A stretch of 64,000 nucleotides of DNA from Chitinasiproducens palmae (GCF_900095735.1 NZ_FNLO01000001.1:1-64000), one strand, 5' to 3'; positions 10,387 to 19,469 are shown, counted from the first letter of the stretch. Program-made: numbers and translations. The notes: generated from the letters alone by a model not told the origin.

Positions 10387-10905
10387 TTACAGCCGCTTGG
10401 TTGTGCGCGCAGCGGCGACAATGCCGTCGAGCCAGTCTTGGTGGCCGTTGATCATCGGGTTCGGCTTGGCATCGTGCAGTTGCTGTGCCGGCTTGCCCTT
10501 CTGGGTTTCCTGCGTGAGCACGCGCACGCGGCCGCCATCGAGGTCTTCCACCAGCCAAGCATGATGCACGTCCAGGCGCTCGTCGCCGCCGACCTCGCCC
10601 GCCCAACCGTGCCACGCCACGCGGCCGGGCTGGCCCACGGCCGGGGCCACGTATTCGTTGCACTGCGCCTCGACGGGAAAGCCAAAAGTTTCGAAATAGA
10701 ATCGATCGCCGTCGGCCAGCACGGGACCTTTGCCGTCATGGAAGCGAACGTTGGCCGAATTACTGTAATAGGTCGGCCACAACGACGGCGTGGCCAGCAG
10801 CGGCCAGACTTCCGCGGCACTCAGGCCGGCAACGATAACCTCATTGGAAGCGAAATTCTCGGTGAATCCAGGTACGTAGCCCTCGGGCCACAGAATGGCG
10901 TTCAT
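10387..10905 (-). CDS. SRPBCC (START-like) domain protein
   Basis: This is a small cytoplasmic protein of 172 residues with the helix-grip fold that binds hydrophobic ligands. The order of segments is typical: an early strand with ENFASNEVIVAGL, the AAEVWPLLATPSLWPTYYSN helix region, FHDGKGPVLADGDRFYFETFG, and the long C-terminal helix near the end (HQDWLDGIVAAA). The start MNAILWPEGYVPG is preferred over an ATG seven codons earlier. It is probably the first gene of a unit with the DJ-1/PfpI relic and the old yellow enzyme. The ligand is unknown. Confidence 0.75.
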   Translation of the reverse strand: MNAILWPEGYVPGFTENFASNEVIVAGLSAAEVWPLLATPSLWPTYYSNSANVRFHDGKGPVLADGDRFYFETFGFPVEAQCNEYVAPAVGQPGRVAWHGWAGEVGGDERLDVHHAWLVEDLDGGRVRVLTQETQKGKPAQQLHDAKPNPMINGHQDWLDGIVAAARTTKRL

Positions 10906-10926
10906 CTTCACGGCTAGACTCCTCAC

Positions 10927-11411
10927 ATTTAGGATTGCTTTGTTGTGCCCCGAGTAAGCGTTTGCTCGTTACCCTTACCGCACTCCAACGCGCTGCAGCG
11001 CGGAAAAATTGTCATTACGCGGACTGTCGCGCAGGCGTTGCGGTACATCGAAGTCGTGCCGCACGCCAGCAGCCGCGCAGGGCCGGGGCGTCAACCATCG
11101 CGCATTCGGCAGAACGACCCGTTGCGCAGCAGCGCGACGTGAATGCCCACCAAGCCGTGCCGACCATTGGCGCGGCACGCCGTCGACGACGGTCACTCCC
11201 CGCCGGCTCGTTCCAACGCCGGTGCGTGGCTCGGCAGCAAGTGCAACGTGCCGCCCTCAGAGTCTCCCAGTCAACCGGATGCAGGCCGTTCCCGACGCTG
11301 CGCGCCAGTATTTTCCCTGCCGCGAGAGGATGCGCGAGTACGTGCTCCGGACTCACTCCAGTGCTTCGACACTACCGCGCCAATGCCAGGCTTGGTAGTG
11401 TGCCGCATTGC
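10927..11411. other. intergenic region with a possible quinone-oxidoreductase relic
   Basis: About 485 bases without an intact gene. On the minus strand near 11356-11270, the translation PLAAGKILARSVGNGLHPVDWE resembles the early part of zinc-type alcohol dehydrogenase/quinone oxidoreductases, where a PxPGEVLVRVxAxGLNPVDW-like segment is conserved. The similarity then fades. I treat it as a possible short gene remnant. Nothing else was recognised. Confidence 0.3.
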
Positions 11412-11912
11412 TCATTGATAGGCGCCGGCCGAATAGGTCAGTTCGTAGCTGTGGCTGTAGATCTCAAGAATGTTGCCGAACGGATCTTCCATGTACACCA
11501 TGCGATACGGTTTCTCGCCAGGGTAGTAATACCGCACCGGCATGCGCTGCTTGCCGCCAGCGGCGACGATCCTGGCCGCCAGTCCCTCCACGTCCGGATC
11601 CTGGACGCAAAAGTGGAACACGCCGGTTTTCCAATACTGGAAGTTCTCAGTCGGCTTCTCCGCATTACGGAATTCGAAAATCTCGACGCCAACGCGGTCG
11701 CCCGTAGACAGGTGCGCGATACGGAATGAAGCCCAATCGGCGCCGAACACGTCAGTGCACATCACACCGATGGCGCTGTCGTCCTCGGTGATGGTGGTGG
11801 GAGGCATGATCAAATACCACCCCATCACCTCGGTGTAGAACTTGACCGCGCCGTCCAGATCCGTAACCGACAGGCCGATATGAGAGAAGCTGCGCGGGTA
11901 GGGGATGGGCAT
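11412..11912 (-). CDS. glyoxalase/bleomycin-resistance (VOC) fold protein
   Basis: This is a 166-residue metal-binding VOC protein, a family that includes lactoylglutathione lyases, ring-cleavage dioxygenases and resistance proteins. Two beta-alpha-beta-beta-beta units are visible: HIGLSVTDLDGAVKFYTEVMG at the start, and HFCVQDPDVEGLAARIVAAG followed by YMEDPFGNILEIYSHS. Likely metal ligands are the His of SHIGLSV, the second-repeat His in FHFCV and the Glu of ILEIY. The start MPIPYPRSF is chosen over an ATG five codons earlier. It is divergent from a LysR gene with a LysR-type box between them, so it is the probable target of that regulator. The substrate is unknown. Confidence 0.85.
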   Translation of the reverse strand: MPIPYPRSFSHIGLSVTDLDGAVKFYTEVMGWYLIMPPTTITEDDSAIGVMCTDVFGADWASFRIAHLSTGDRVGVEIFEFRNAEKPTENFQYWKTGVFHFCVQDPDVEGLAARIVAAGGKQRMPVRYYYPGEKPYRMVYMEDPFGNILEIYSHSYELTYSAGAYQ

Positions 11913-11980
11913 AGGACCTCCGAACAAGAAACCGTTGCGTCATCCTAACCCACGGGCACCATTGCATGCTCTAATGGGTC

Positions 11981-11997
11981 ATTATCGAACACATAAT
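11981..11997. promoter_or_regulatory. LysR-type operator
   Basis: ATTAT and ATAAT form a perfect inverted repeat with seven bases between them. It lies in the 93-base gap between the divergent VOC and LysR genes, eight bases before the LysR start codon, a normal place for autoregulation. Its spacing is identical to the candidate box at 5474-5490. Confidence 0.5.
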
Positions 11998-12005
11998 ACT
12001 TCGTT

Positions 12006-12953
12006 ATGATTGCTCCGCAGTGGTCGCGATCCTTCAGGGCGCTAGCCGAGCAAGGGAGCTTCACACGTGCCGCCGACCGCCTGGGTCTGACGCAAGCTGC
12101 AGTGAGCCAGCACATACGGCACTTGGAGGAACAGTTTGGCCCGCTGCTGATCCGACGGGCGCGGGGCATCGAACTGACGCCGGCCGGCACCGCCATGTTG
12201 AGCTATTGCAATGAGATCGAAGAAGCGGACAGGCGCTTGCAACTGCGACTCTCCGATGCGAAGGCCGATAGCGGTGAAATCAGCCTGATTACGCCTGGCA
12301 GTGTCGGGCTGGCGTTGTATCCGCTGCTACTGACCTTGCAGCAACGGCATCGCGGCTTGGTGATTCGCCACCGTTTCGCCCCCGATAAAGACGTCCTGGA
12401 CGGTGTGCTGCACAAACAGTACGAATTGGGTCTCGTCACCTTCGTGCCGGAAGATGCTCGCCTCGTGTCCGCGCCTTTCGCCGATGACCCGCTGGAACTC
12501 GTCGTGCCGGCAGGAAACGACGTGAAGAATTGGAGCGATCTGGAGCGACTGGGCTTCATCGACCATCCCGATGGGTTGGCCATGGCCACCCGTCTGTTGG
12601 CGCGCCGCTTTCCCGGCAACCCGGGTGTGCGCAACCTGCCGCAACACGGCTTCAGTAATCAGATCGCTCTGATTCTGGAGCCGGTTGCACGCGGGCTGGG
12701 CTTCACGGTAATCCCGCGGCACGCCCGCCAGGCGTTCGCCCACGCTGATGCGATTCAGGTCATCGAATGCGGTACGCCGGTGGTCGATACCTTGCGGCTC
12801 ATCCACCGAGCCGAGTGGCCTCTTTCCGCACGCGCCTCGTGGGTCTTGAACCAGTTGCGGCAAGGACCGCCGTTCAATCAAAGTCCTGCAGGCGTTGCCT
12901 TTAGTGGGACGAAATCGCGCACACTGAGTCAAGAAATCAGAGAGCGCAACTAG
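12006..12953 (+). CDS. LysR-family transcriptional regulator
   Basis: This is a LysR regulator of 315 residues. The helix-turn-helix occupies about residues 5-65, with SFRALAEQGSFTRAADRLGL followed by QAAVSQHIRHLEEQFG. The effector domain follows (SGEISLITPGSVGLALYP and later FIDHPDGLAMATRLL). It is divergent from the VOC gene, which it probably controls through the box at 11981-11997. The inducer cannot be read from sequence. The last 25 residues lie beyond the usual family end and look unstructured. Confidence 0.9.
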   Translation: MIAPQWSRSFRALAEQGSFTRAADRLGLTQAAVSQHIRHLEEQFGPLLIRRARGIELTPAGTAMLSYCNEIEEADRRLQLRLSDAKADSGEISLITPGSVGLALYPLLLTLQQRHRGLVIRHRFAPDKDVLDGVLHKQYELGLVTFVPEDARLVSAPFADDPLELVVPAGNDVKNWSDLERLGFIDHPDGLAMATRLLARRFPGNPGVRNLPQHGFSNQIALILEPVARGLGFTVIPRHARQAFAHADAIQVIECGTPVVDTLRLIHRAEWPLSARASWVLNQLRQGPPFNQSPAGVAFSGTKSRTLSQEIRERN

Positions 12954-14027
12954 CTGCAAGACCGACGGAATAACAGGAAGACGGAAGTCACCGGCGAGCT
13001 AACCCGCGCGGCCGACTCTCCCTCGACGCACCGCTGCCGTGCTGTCACGGCGAGTGGCCGCCCCAATCACCATTCGATCAGCGCTTGCCGCGGCGCGAGC
13101 GAAAAGCCCACGCCGTGGTCGAGCACGACATAGCGCCCGCTAGCGAGCGTGACGCTACGCCAGTAGGTGGCAGCGATGCACTGCCCGCGAAGCCTGCCCA
13201 GATCATGCTCGGCCTGAAAGTCGGCACGCTGACGTGGCAGGTCGTTGCGCTTGTCGTCAAAGCCCCGGCATGCCCACCCCCGCACCGTCGGCGATCGACC
13301 GGCCGCCAGACGACGTGTACATAGCGTTGCCTGACGCTAAGCGTCCGACTCGGATGCGCATTCTGCCATGCGTGCCCAAACGAACAATTGAGCAGTTCGA
13401 GGTTGGCAGATGTCCGCTGGCGCACGAGCGGACGTCGACTAGACCTGATTCTCCGACTTCGTCCGTGACCGGAATAGTCCCTCATCGAAAAAAGCACCCG
13501 TTCACAATCGACCCGATCAGCCCCAATGCCACCCAGAGCTCAAGATCAGCCTGCTCAAGGAGGTCGGGGCGACCGTCGGGTGGCGCGATCCGAGCGCTAG
13601 CAGCCCAATACCGCCGACGATCGGTTCGGGCAGCACCCACTGAAAATAGGGATCACTACTGCAGCAGCCGTGCTCCTTCGTCGATGGATGCAACGGCGCT
13701 TGCGCCGATGGTCGGAATGGTCAGAGACCGCACGCGGCCCCGACGAATGCAAGCAATTGTGGCAATTGCTCATGAACGCTTTTTCGCGATACATCTTCAC
13801 TATTCAAGCTGAGAAATCTTCATATCGAGCAAGCCGTTTCCTTGGACATTCCCGAAACGCAGCCACCGCTCCCTTATCCGTGCCCGGCCGATTGTCAACG
13901 TTGTGCTCGACCGTAGGTGCAATGCGCGCGGCGCGGCCATAGGCACTGAATGTCGATCGGGAAAGCAGCCACCAAGCACCGATCGCGGCGGCGCAACGCG
14001 CAGGAATACCTAGTCGATGACAACGCC
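12954..14027. other. gene-poor region containing a relaxase relic
   Basis: About 1.07 kb with no intact gene. The only protein-like piece recognised is the relaxase C-terminal relic at 13067-13190. The final part before the acyltransferase gene is lower in GC and should hold its promoter; no distinct box was seen. Confidence 0.5.
13067..13190 (-). pseudogene. relic of a conjugative relaxase C-terminal (DUF3363-like) domain
   Basis: On the minus strand a 40-residue piece reads TYWRSVTLASGRYVVLDHGV and then GFSLAPRQALIEW. This matches the conserved block near the end of TraI/VirD2-type relaxases with a DUF3363 domain, where the family has YRRSVxLASGRYAMLDDGMGFSLVPWxPVIE-like sequence. Nothing upstream or downstream continues the homology. 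It is best read as the trace of an integrative or conjugative element that has been lost. The call rests on one block recognised by eye. Confidence 0.48.
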
Positions 14028-15077
14028 ATGACACAACGCTACGAGAATCTGCAGGCACTGCGGGCTGCCGCGACGATGGCGGTCGTTCTGGCGAATCTCT
14101 ATCCGATCGAGTGGACTTATTTCGGTACGCAGTGGATTCCGCGCATGATCACGCGCCTGGAGAGCGCGGCATTCGACCTGCTGTTCGTGTTGAGTGGCTT
14201 TGTCGTGACGGTTCGCTACGGCAGGAGCAGTGGCGGCGCCAGAATTGCCACACGCTTCCTGTTACGACGCGCCATACGGATCTACCCACTCTATTGGCTG
14301 GCCATGGCCGTCGCGTTATTGCAGTCAGGCGCGACACCCCGCGCTCTCATCGAGGCAGCGCCGCATGCATCGCTGTTGTCACAGCTCGGACTGCTGCCAG
14401 CCGCATTCAACTGCGCGGATGACTGGCTGCTCGCGCAGATGCGCGCCCTTTCCGTTGGGCTTTACTGCTACGTTGTATTCGCGCTGCTACTCGCCATCAT
14501 GGGCGGCCGACGTTTGGTGGTCGGACTGTTGGTGTGGACGTCGGTGATCTATCTCGGTCGGCTTCTGGCTGACATCGACGAGCGGTGGCCGGCGCTCTTC
14601 TTCGGCTTCGCTGCGCTCGAATTCATCGGTGGCGCCTTCGCTGCGAAAGCGATGGAGGACGAGGTAAGCAGCATTCCCGCAATTTTCGCACTGCTGGCCG
14701 GCATGCTGTTCGTGGCGACGCCATGGACGCTCGGCCTGGGTAGTTGGCAGCAGACCTTGCATGCGCGAGACTCGCTGTGTTTCGCGATAATCGGCATCCT
14801 GGCCGTCTGGTGTCTCGCGTCGCTTGAACGCATTGTCGGGATCAAAGTGCCTCGCTGCCTGTCCGCACTCGGCGACGCATCCTATCCGATGTGGCTGTTC
14901 CATGTCGCCGTGGGCTCGGGCACTGCCACGCTGCTGACACGCATCGTTGATCCGGCTCGCCTGCACGGACTGGGCATTACCGCGTGCATCGCTACCGTAC
15001 TGCTGATTGGCTGTCTCTTTCACCGGCTGATCGAGCGCCCGCTGCTGGCACGCCGGCCGCGCGCGGGTGACGCGTGA
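14028..15077 (+). CDS. acyltransferase-3 family membrane protein with Asn at the catalytic His position
   Basis: This is a polytopic inner-membrane protein of 349 residues in the OafA/NodX-like family, whose members acylate sugars of surface polysaccharides. The start MTQRYENLQALRAAATMAVV is family-like; an in-frame start 26 codons earlier adds only a charged tail. About ten hydrophobic segments are visible, with LLFVLSGFVVTVRYGR, FLLRRAIRIYPLYWLAM and LSALGDASYPMWLFHV as diagnostic blocks. The family's R-x10-H motif, with the His thought to be catalytic, reads R-AAATMAVVLA-N here, so the His is replaced by Asn. Activity may be lost or altered. It has no polysaccharide genes next to it. Confidence 0.85.
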   Translation: MTQRYENLQALRAAATMAVVLANLYPIEWTYFGTQWIPRMITRLESAAFDLLFVLSGFVVTVRYGRSSGGARIATRFLLRRAIRIYPLYWLAMAVALLQSGATPRALIEAAPHASLLSQLGLLPAAFNCADDWLLAQMRALSVGLYCYVVFALLLAIMGGRRLVVGLLVWTSVIYLGRLLADIDERWPALFFGFAALEFIGGAFAAKAMEDEVSSIPAIFALLAGMLFVATPWTLGLGSWQQTLHARDSLCFAIIGILAVWCLASLERIVGIKVPRCLSALGDASYPMWLFHVAVGSGTATLLTRIVDPARLHGLGITACIATVLLIGCLFHRLIERPLLARRPRAGDA

Positions 15078-16107
15078 CAGGCGCGATTGCAGCGCAGGCA
15101 TCGCAACGCGTCGACGCGTTCATGTCGGGATACCGTCGCCGCGCGACGTTTTGGCAAAGCGAACGTACGCGCGCTGCCGTTCCGAGAACATGCCGGACGT
15201 CGCCGGCCAACGTCTAGCGTCCGGGGCGGATGCTCACAACAGGTCGCCGATAGGGCTCAGCTGGATCCGGTCGCGGCGTGGGAGCGCGGACCCGGTCCGC
15301 ATAACGCGCCGCTTCGTGCTTGCGATTGCGATTGCGATTGCGATCGCGCACCGTCACGCCAGGCGCCCAGGATGAATCCAGCCACGCGTCTCCTCCGTGT
15401 GCCATCGGCGTCTGTGCTTGTAATACCTCATCGGTTAATTTATCGGACACGTCGCGGCTGTTGCATTGAGCGATTTGCATCAGCCACCTGTATGACATGT
15501 ACCGGCCGCTGACGATTGCGGTGGATAGACGTCACCGTGTTCCTGCGTCGAGCCAACGAAACCGAGATGGCTGGAGCCAGGGCAGCGGCACTGGGAAGGA
15601 ATCGTGACATGCCCTGACGCGTTTCGTCACAGGCAAACCGCATGACCGCTACGGAACAGCGGCCGTCGGGACGAGCACCGAGAATGTAAAAATCTGTGCG
15701 ACGAGAAGGCATGATGCGAACACCATCGACGACAAGCACCGTCAAGCGGCCGACGCTGCCGCCCACAAACTGGTACAAGCAAGTCACGCGAATGGCAAAG
15801 GCTGTTCGGAGCATGCAGAGCCGCAGCGTCACGATGCCCGGCCCGGCGAGCGCCGCCCCCGCGCCGACGGCGGGGCCCATCGAATCGGAGCGCGGTCCGC
15901 GCGCGCTGGCACCGGACATACGCACGGTCGGCCACTGATCGGAATCCGGGCAGGCGGTACGGCGTGCCCGGAACAACGCTGCCGGCCGCATCGGTCACAC
16001 ACCCGTTTCAGGACGATGAGCAACGGCCGGGCGGGCGCCGTCCGCTGCCATCGCCGACCTGACATCTCTCGCAGCAGGCGAACGCTCAAGCCTCGCGTCG
16101 GAGAGGC
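15078..16107. other. gene-poor region
   Basis: About 1.03 kb between the acyltransferase and the flavoprotein genes. A minus-strand open frame at 15440-15991 has no recognisable motif and I do not call it. A four-copy hexamer repeat lies at 15321-15344. No terminator with a T-run was found. Confidence 0.5.
15321..15344. repeat. short tandem repeat (TGCGAT)x4
   Basis: Four perfect copies of the hexamer TGCGAT lie in a region without a called gene. It may vary in copy number by slippage; no function is apparent. Confidence 0.8.
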
Positions 16108-17019
16108 TCAGCCCCTACCGAACATCAAACGGCGGTGGGCACCGACGCCCGCCATCGCACCGTCGCCGACGGCGAATGCGACATTGCCTGCGGTGCGGGC
16201 GACGTCACCACATGCGAAGACGGACTGAACGCTGGTTTCTCGCGTCTCGTCGGTGCGGATGTACCGACCCATCGGGCCTTCATCAAACGCGCAACCGAGT
16301 TGTGCGGGCAGTGGGTTCGCGACATGGGTTCGGCTTGCAGTGAACAAGCCGGCAAAGGCAAGACGCCGCCCGTCCGTCAACTCGACCACCGCGTGCTCGA
16401 CGATTCGAGCCACCGCGCACGCTTCGACGGTTACGCCGCGCTGCGCCAGCGCGGCTCGTTGTGCGGCGTCGGGCGTGAAGCTCGCGTTGGTGAGCAGCGT
16501 TACCTGTCCCCAATCCGGGAGCATCAGCGCATGATGCATCGAGACCGGACCGACGGCCAACACGCCGATCCGGCCCTGGTCGAGCTCATAGCCGTGACAG
16601 TACGGACAATGAAAGACGCTGCGTCCCCAACGCTCGGCCAGCCCATCGATGTCGGGCAGTTCATCGATCACCCCGCTCGCCAAGATCAAGGTGTGAGCGA
16701 CGAAGCGTTTTCCGCTGGCACTTGCCACACAGAACGCATCCCCCTGCTTTTCCGCAAGGACTGCTAAGTCCTCCTGCCACGAAAGCGTCGGGTAGGCTTC
16801 CACCTCGCGCCGACCTTGTGCGGCGATGTCCGCTGGCGGCCGACCGTCCTGTCCTAGAAAGCCGTGCGACGTGGCAGCGAAGCGGTTGCGCCGTTCGCCG
16901 GCGTCGAGCACCAACACCCGCCGTCGGGCCCGCACCAGTTGCATCGTCGCCGCAAGCCCTGCATAGCTGCCGCCGACAACGATCGCGTCGTAGCCGGCCT
17001 TGCCGTGCTCATTGGTCAT
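16108..17019 (-). CDS. thioredoxin reductase-like NAD(P)/FAD oxidoreductase
   Basis: This is a 303-residue soluble flavoprotein. It has the FAD-binding Rossmann motif in YDAIVVGGSYAGLAATMQL, a dithiol CPYC in FHCPYCHGYEL at the position of the thioredoxin-reductase active site, and the second FAD motif at the end (SVFACGDVARTAGNVAFAVG). The NAD(P)-binding motif between them (IGVLAVGPVSMHHA) departs from the usual GxGxxA pattern, so cofactor use is unclear. The gene overlaps the end of the Rrf2 regulator gene by 11 bases, and its GGAGG ribosome binding site lies inside that gene, so the two are co-transcribed and probably translationally coupled. A role in redox sensing or detoxification is likely. 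Confidence 0.87.
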   Translation of the reverse strand: MTNEHGKAGYDAIVVGGSYAGLAATMQLVRARRRVLVLDAGERRNRFAATSHGFLGQDGRPPADIAAQGRREVEAYPTLSWQEDLAVLAEKQGDAFCVASASGKRFVAHTLILASGVIDELPDIDGLAERWGRSVFHCPYCHGYELDQGRIGVLAVGPVSMHHALMLPDWGQVTLLTNASFTPDAAQRAALAQRGVTVEACAVARIVEHAVVELTDGRRLAFAGLFTASRTHVANPLPAQLGCAFDEGPMGRYIRTDETRETSVQSVFACGDVARTAGNVAFAVGDGAMAGVGAHRRLMFGRG

Positions 17020-17479
17020 GTCTTACCTCCGTGCATGTCCCGCCCTGCGCCTTGACCAACGCAAAGCGGCGATCGAAGTCCGCCGACAGGTCCGCCAGCG
17101 TGATCTCCGCAAACCGTGCAAGCAGCAGTGCTTCGGCGGCCTGCAGTGCATCGTCGAGCGCGTGATTAACCGCCTGCTCGACCAGGCACTGGGGTGCCTC
17201 CACCCGGTTGCCCATCGCAAATACGGTAGGCGCACCTACCGCATCGTAGACATCCCGCAACGTCACGCTCGCCAAATCGCAGCTCAAGGTCCAGCCACCG
17301 CCGTGCCCCTTGGCGGAATCCACGTAGCCGAGCGTTCGCAAGCCCGCCAACGTGCGCCGCACCACTACCGGGTTCGTGTTGAGAAAGACCGCGAGCTGCT
17401 CCGACGTGAGCGGTCGGCCGCTGTGTGCCATGTGCAGCAGGACATGCAGCACGGACGAGAGCTTGCTATCAGGTTTCAT
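17009..17479 (-). CDS. Rrf2-family transcriptional regulator
   Basis: This is a DNA-binding regulator of 156 residues. MKPDSKLSSVLHVLLHMA is the standard Rrf2 start; a longer open frame upstream is rejected because it would read through the operator. The winged helix covers about residues 1-75 (TSEQLAVFLNTNPVVVRRTL, GHGGGWTL). The three clustered Cys that hold an Fe-S cluster in IscR-type members are absent. Only single Cys residues occur (PQCLVEQAV and GGTCTEV), so it may sense oxidants by thiol chemistry or bind a small molecule. It is the first gene of a two-gene unit with the flavoprotein. A perfect palindrome overlaps its start codon, which points to autorepression. Confidence 0.88.
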   Translation of the reverse strand: MKPDSKLSSVLHVLLHMAHSGRPLTSEQLAVFLNTNPVVVRRTLAGLRTLGYVDSAKGHGGGWTLSCDLASVTLRDVYDAVGAPTVFAMGNRVEAPQCLVEQAVNHALDDALQAAEALLLARFAEITLADLSADFDRRFALVKAQGGTCTEVRHDQ

Positions 17480-17502
17480 GTAACTTATATTAGTACATGA
17501 AA
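17474..17502. promoter_or_regulatory. palindromic operator overlapping the Rrf2 start codon
   Basis: TTTCATGTA and TACATGAAA are perfect 9-base inverted arms separated by 11 AT-rich bases. The left arm includes the start codon of the Rrf2 gene (17477-17479) and the spacer holds a possible -10 element (TAATAT on the minus strand). No good ribosome binding site lies in front of the ATG, so the transcript may be leaderless. Size, symmetry and position are those expected for an autorepressor site. Confidence 0.68.
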
Positions 17503-17621
17503 CGCGGTTTTGCATAGCGCTTTGCACAACCGCTGTCGGCGTCCGCTGCTCGCCGAGCGGGTATTCAGTCCTCAAGCTGATTTCGAGCCGATTTTCCACA
17601 AAGTAGCAATCACCGCCGTGG

Positions 17622-18128
17622 TTACGACGGCTCGTCCATCGCCTTCACCTTCCTTGCCCCGATCTCCTGACAAATCACCGGCTTCTCGGCTGGCACCGTG
17701 AGCGGCTTGACGCTTGCCGATCGAATATCCGTGGCAGACGGTTGTCTCCGACGCGGCAGGCTAGCCGATCGCTGCCGGCCGATCCCAGCAATGACGCTGA
17801 CCGTCGCGTTGCCGACAGCCGTGCTGCGGGTTCCGACGTTCACGGCGTCCCAGCGCGGTTGATAATCGCGACGATTTTGGCGCGGGCGCCATCGCTTTCG
17901 GCCACCGGCGCCCGCATCGATCAGGACCGTGCGGCCTCTGCCCCGAGCGAGATAGCAATTGATGTGGATCGAGGATGGATCGCTCGCACCGGCTTCTCCC
18001 TGCATTCGTGACGCATCCAGCGGGTCGATGTTGCAAAGCAGGTCGAGGCTCGCGGCCAGGTAACGGTCGCTGATCGCAGTGATCGAGAACGCGCCGATCC
18101 GCTGGTGCGGGAATTGGGTATCGTTCAT
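17622..18128 (-). pseudogene. truncated metallo-beta-lactamase-fold hydrolase
   Basis: The first 75 residues from the start MNDTQFPHQRIGAFSITAIS follow the usual beginning of an MBL-fold hydrolase, through SSIHINCYLARGRGRTVLID and AGAGG. After that point the expected zinc-binding HxHxDH segment never appears, and the remaining open frame is arginine-rich with no homology, so the protein would be inactive. The break is near 17900. It is divergent from an intact MBL-fold gene that starts 400 bases away, but the two N-termini are not close copies. Confidence 0.62.
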
Positions 18129-18531
18129 CTGGGCATTCCTGGCTGACGGTCTGTTCCGGGCTTGGATGATGGACGCCGCGTGGCTAGAGCAGCGAGTGCG
18201 CGCTGTCAGCCCTGAAAGGCGCCAGATCGCCTCCTCCAGTCGCGCCGCGAACGCGTCCATGACCGATGGCGTCCGCCACGGTTCGAGACGGTTTGACGAC
18301 GCCGTTGGAGCGCCACGATCGAGACGGTCCGGCAAGGTTCACAGGCCGAACGCAATGCTCCCGGCGCATGGATTGGCTCAGTTCCGACGAAAGCTGTCTC
18401 GCAGGCCACTGTCGCAGCGACCATCGAGCGGGGAAAATGCACGGACAAAGCGGACAAGCACCGCGAGAAGCTTGTGCAACACAGGCACAGGGCCGCGTCG
18501 CTTGGAAGCAATCCGTCGCGAGGTACACGCC
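18129..18531. other. intergenic region between the broken and intact MBL genes
   Basis: About 400 bases between divergent genes. The open frame of the downstream MBL gene runs back through part of it, but the translation there is not protein-like. No palindrome or repeat stood out. Confidence 0.4.
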
Positions 18532-19311
18532 ATGAAATACACCCACATTCGCAATGCGACCGCACTCGTCGAGTATGCCGGCAAGCGCTTTCTGGTCGAT
18601 CCGATGCTCGCCGAGCGAGGCAGCTACGACGGCTTTGGCGGCTACGCGAACAGTGAACTCAGGAATCCGCTGGTCGATCTGCCCTTGCCCGCGCGTGATG
18701 TGCTGGACGTCGATGCGGTCATCGTTACGCACACGCACATCGACCATTGGGACCCGACAGCGCAGAAGCTGATCGACAAGGATCGCCTGTTGTTAGCGCA
18801 GAACGCGCGCGACGCCGCACTGTTCGCGGCGCAAGGGTTCACTCGTGTGCAGGTGCTTGGCGAGGAAACCGACTTCGACGGCATCCGACTTTTCAAGACG
18901 TCCGGGCAGCATGGCAGCGACGCGCTGTACGCGGATCCGCAGTGGGCGGCGCGACTCGGCGAGACATGCGGCATCGTCTTCGCACATGCCGACGAGCCCA
19001 CGGTCTACCTGGCTGGTGACACCGTCTGGCACCGCCACGTGGAAACGGCGCTGGCCCGGCACGCACCGAATGTCGTGGTGCTCAATGCGGGCGACGCTCA
19101 CAACCTGGTCCACGGGTCGATCATCATGGGGCAGCATGACATCGAGCGCGTCCACCGGGCCGCGCCGGGTGCCGAACTGATTGCGGTGCATCTCGAAGCG
19201 CTCGGCCACTGCGTGCTCAGTCGTGCGGCGCTGCGCGGCTTTGTGCGTGACCGTAGCCTGGAGCACGTCGTCCGCATCCCGGAAGACGGCGATAGCTACG
19301 TGTTCGCGTAG
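18532..19311 (+). CDS. metallo-beta-lactamase-fold hydrolase
   Basis: This is a 259-residue soluble hydrolase of the MBL superfamily. The start MKYTHIRNATALVEYAGKRF is the usual beginning for the UlaG-like branch; the longer upstream frame is rejected. Zinc ligands are visible in VTHTHIDHWDP (the HxHxDH motif), in the Asp of YLAGDTVWH, and in late His residues. The GlxA-type regulator gene follows 158 bases downstream on the same strand and is likely to control it. The substrate cannot be deduced. Confidence 0.85.
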   Translation: MKYTHIRNATALVEYAGKRFLVDPMLAERGSYDGFGGYANSELRNPLVDLPLPARDVLDVDAVIVTHTHIDHWDPTAQKLIDKDRLLLAQNARDAALFAAQGFTRVQVLGEETDFDGIRLFKTSGQHGSDALYADPQWAARLGETCGIVFAHADEPTVYLAGDTVWHRHVETALARHAPNVVVLNAGDAHNLVHGSIIMGQHDIERVHRAAPGAELIAVHLEALGHCVLSRAALRGFVRDRSLEHVVRIPEDGDSYVFA

Positions 19312-19469
19312 CATATGCAATCATGGCGGGCGTCCCGCAGGTTGCTGCTGCGCCGAGGCGGCTACGCTGACGGACGCGGAGGCGGACGCCGGTGGCGTCG
19401 ACCGCCAACCATGGTCCGCCGAATCGCCATCACGCCGCCGCGGGTCGAATCACGTGCCACTCGATATCC

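Noticed and set aside
10935-11729. Plus-strand open frame of 264 codons
   Set aside because: It overlaps most of the minus-strand VOC gene and its first half has no recognisable protein features.
15440-15991. Minus-strand open frame of 183 codons
   Set aside because: No family resemblance, no ribosome binding site before the start, and competing frames on the other strand; not enough to call a gene.
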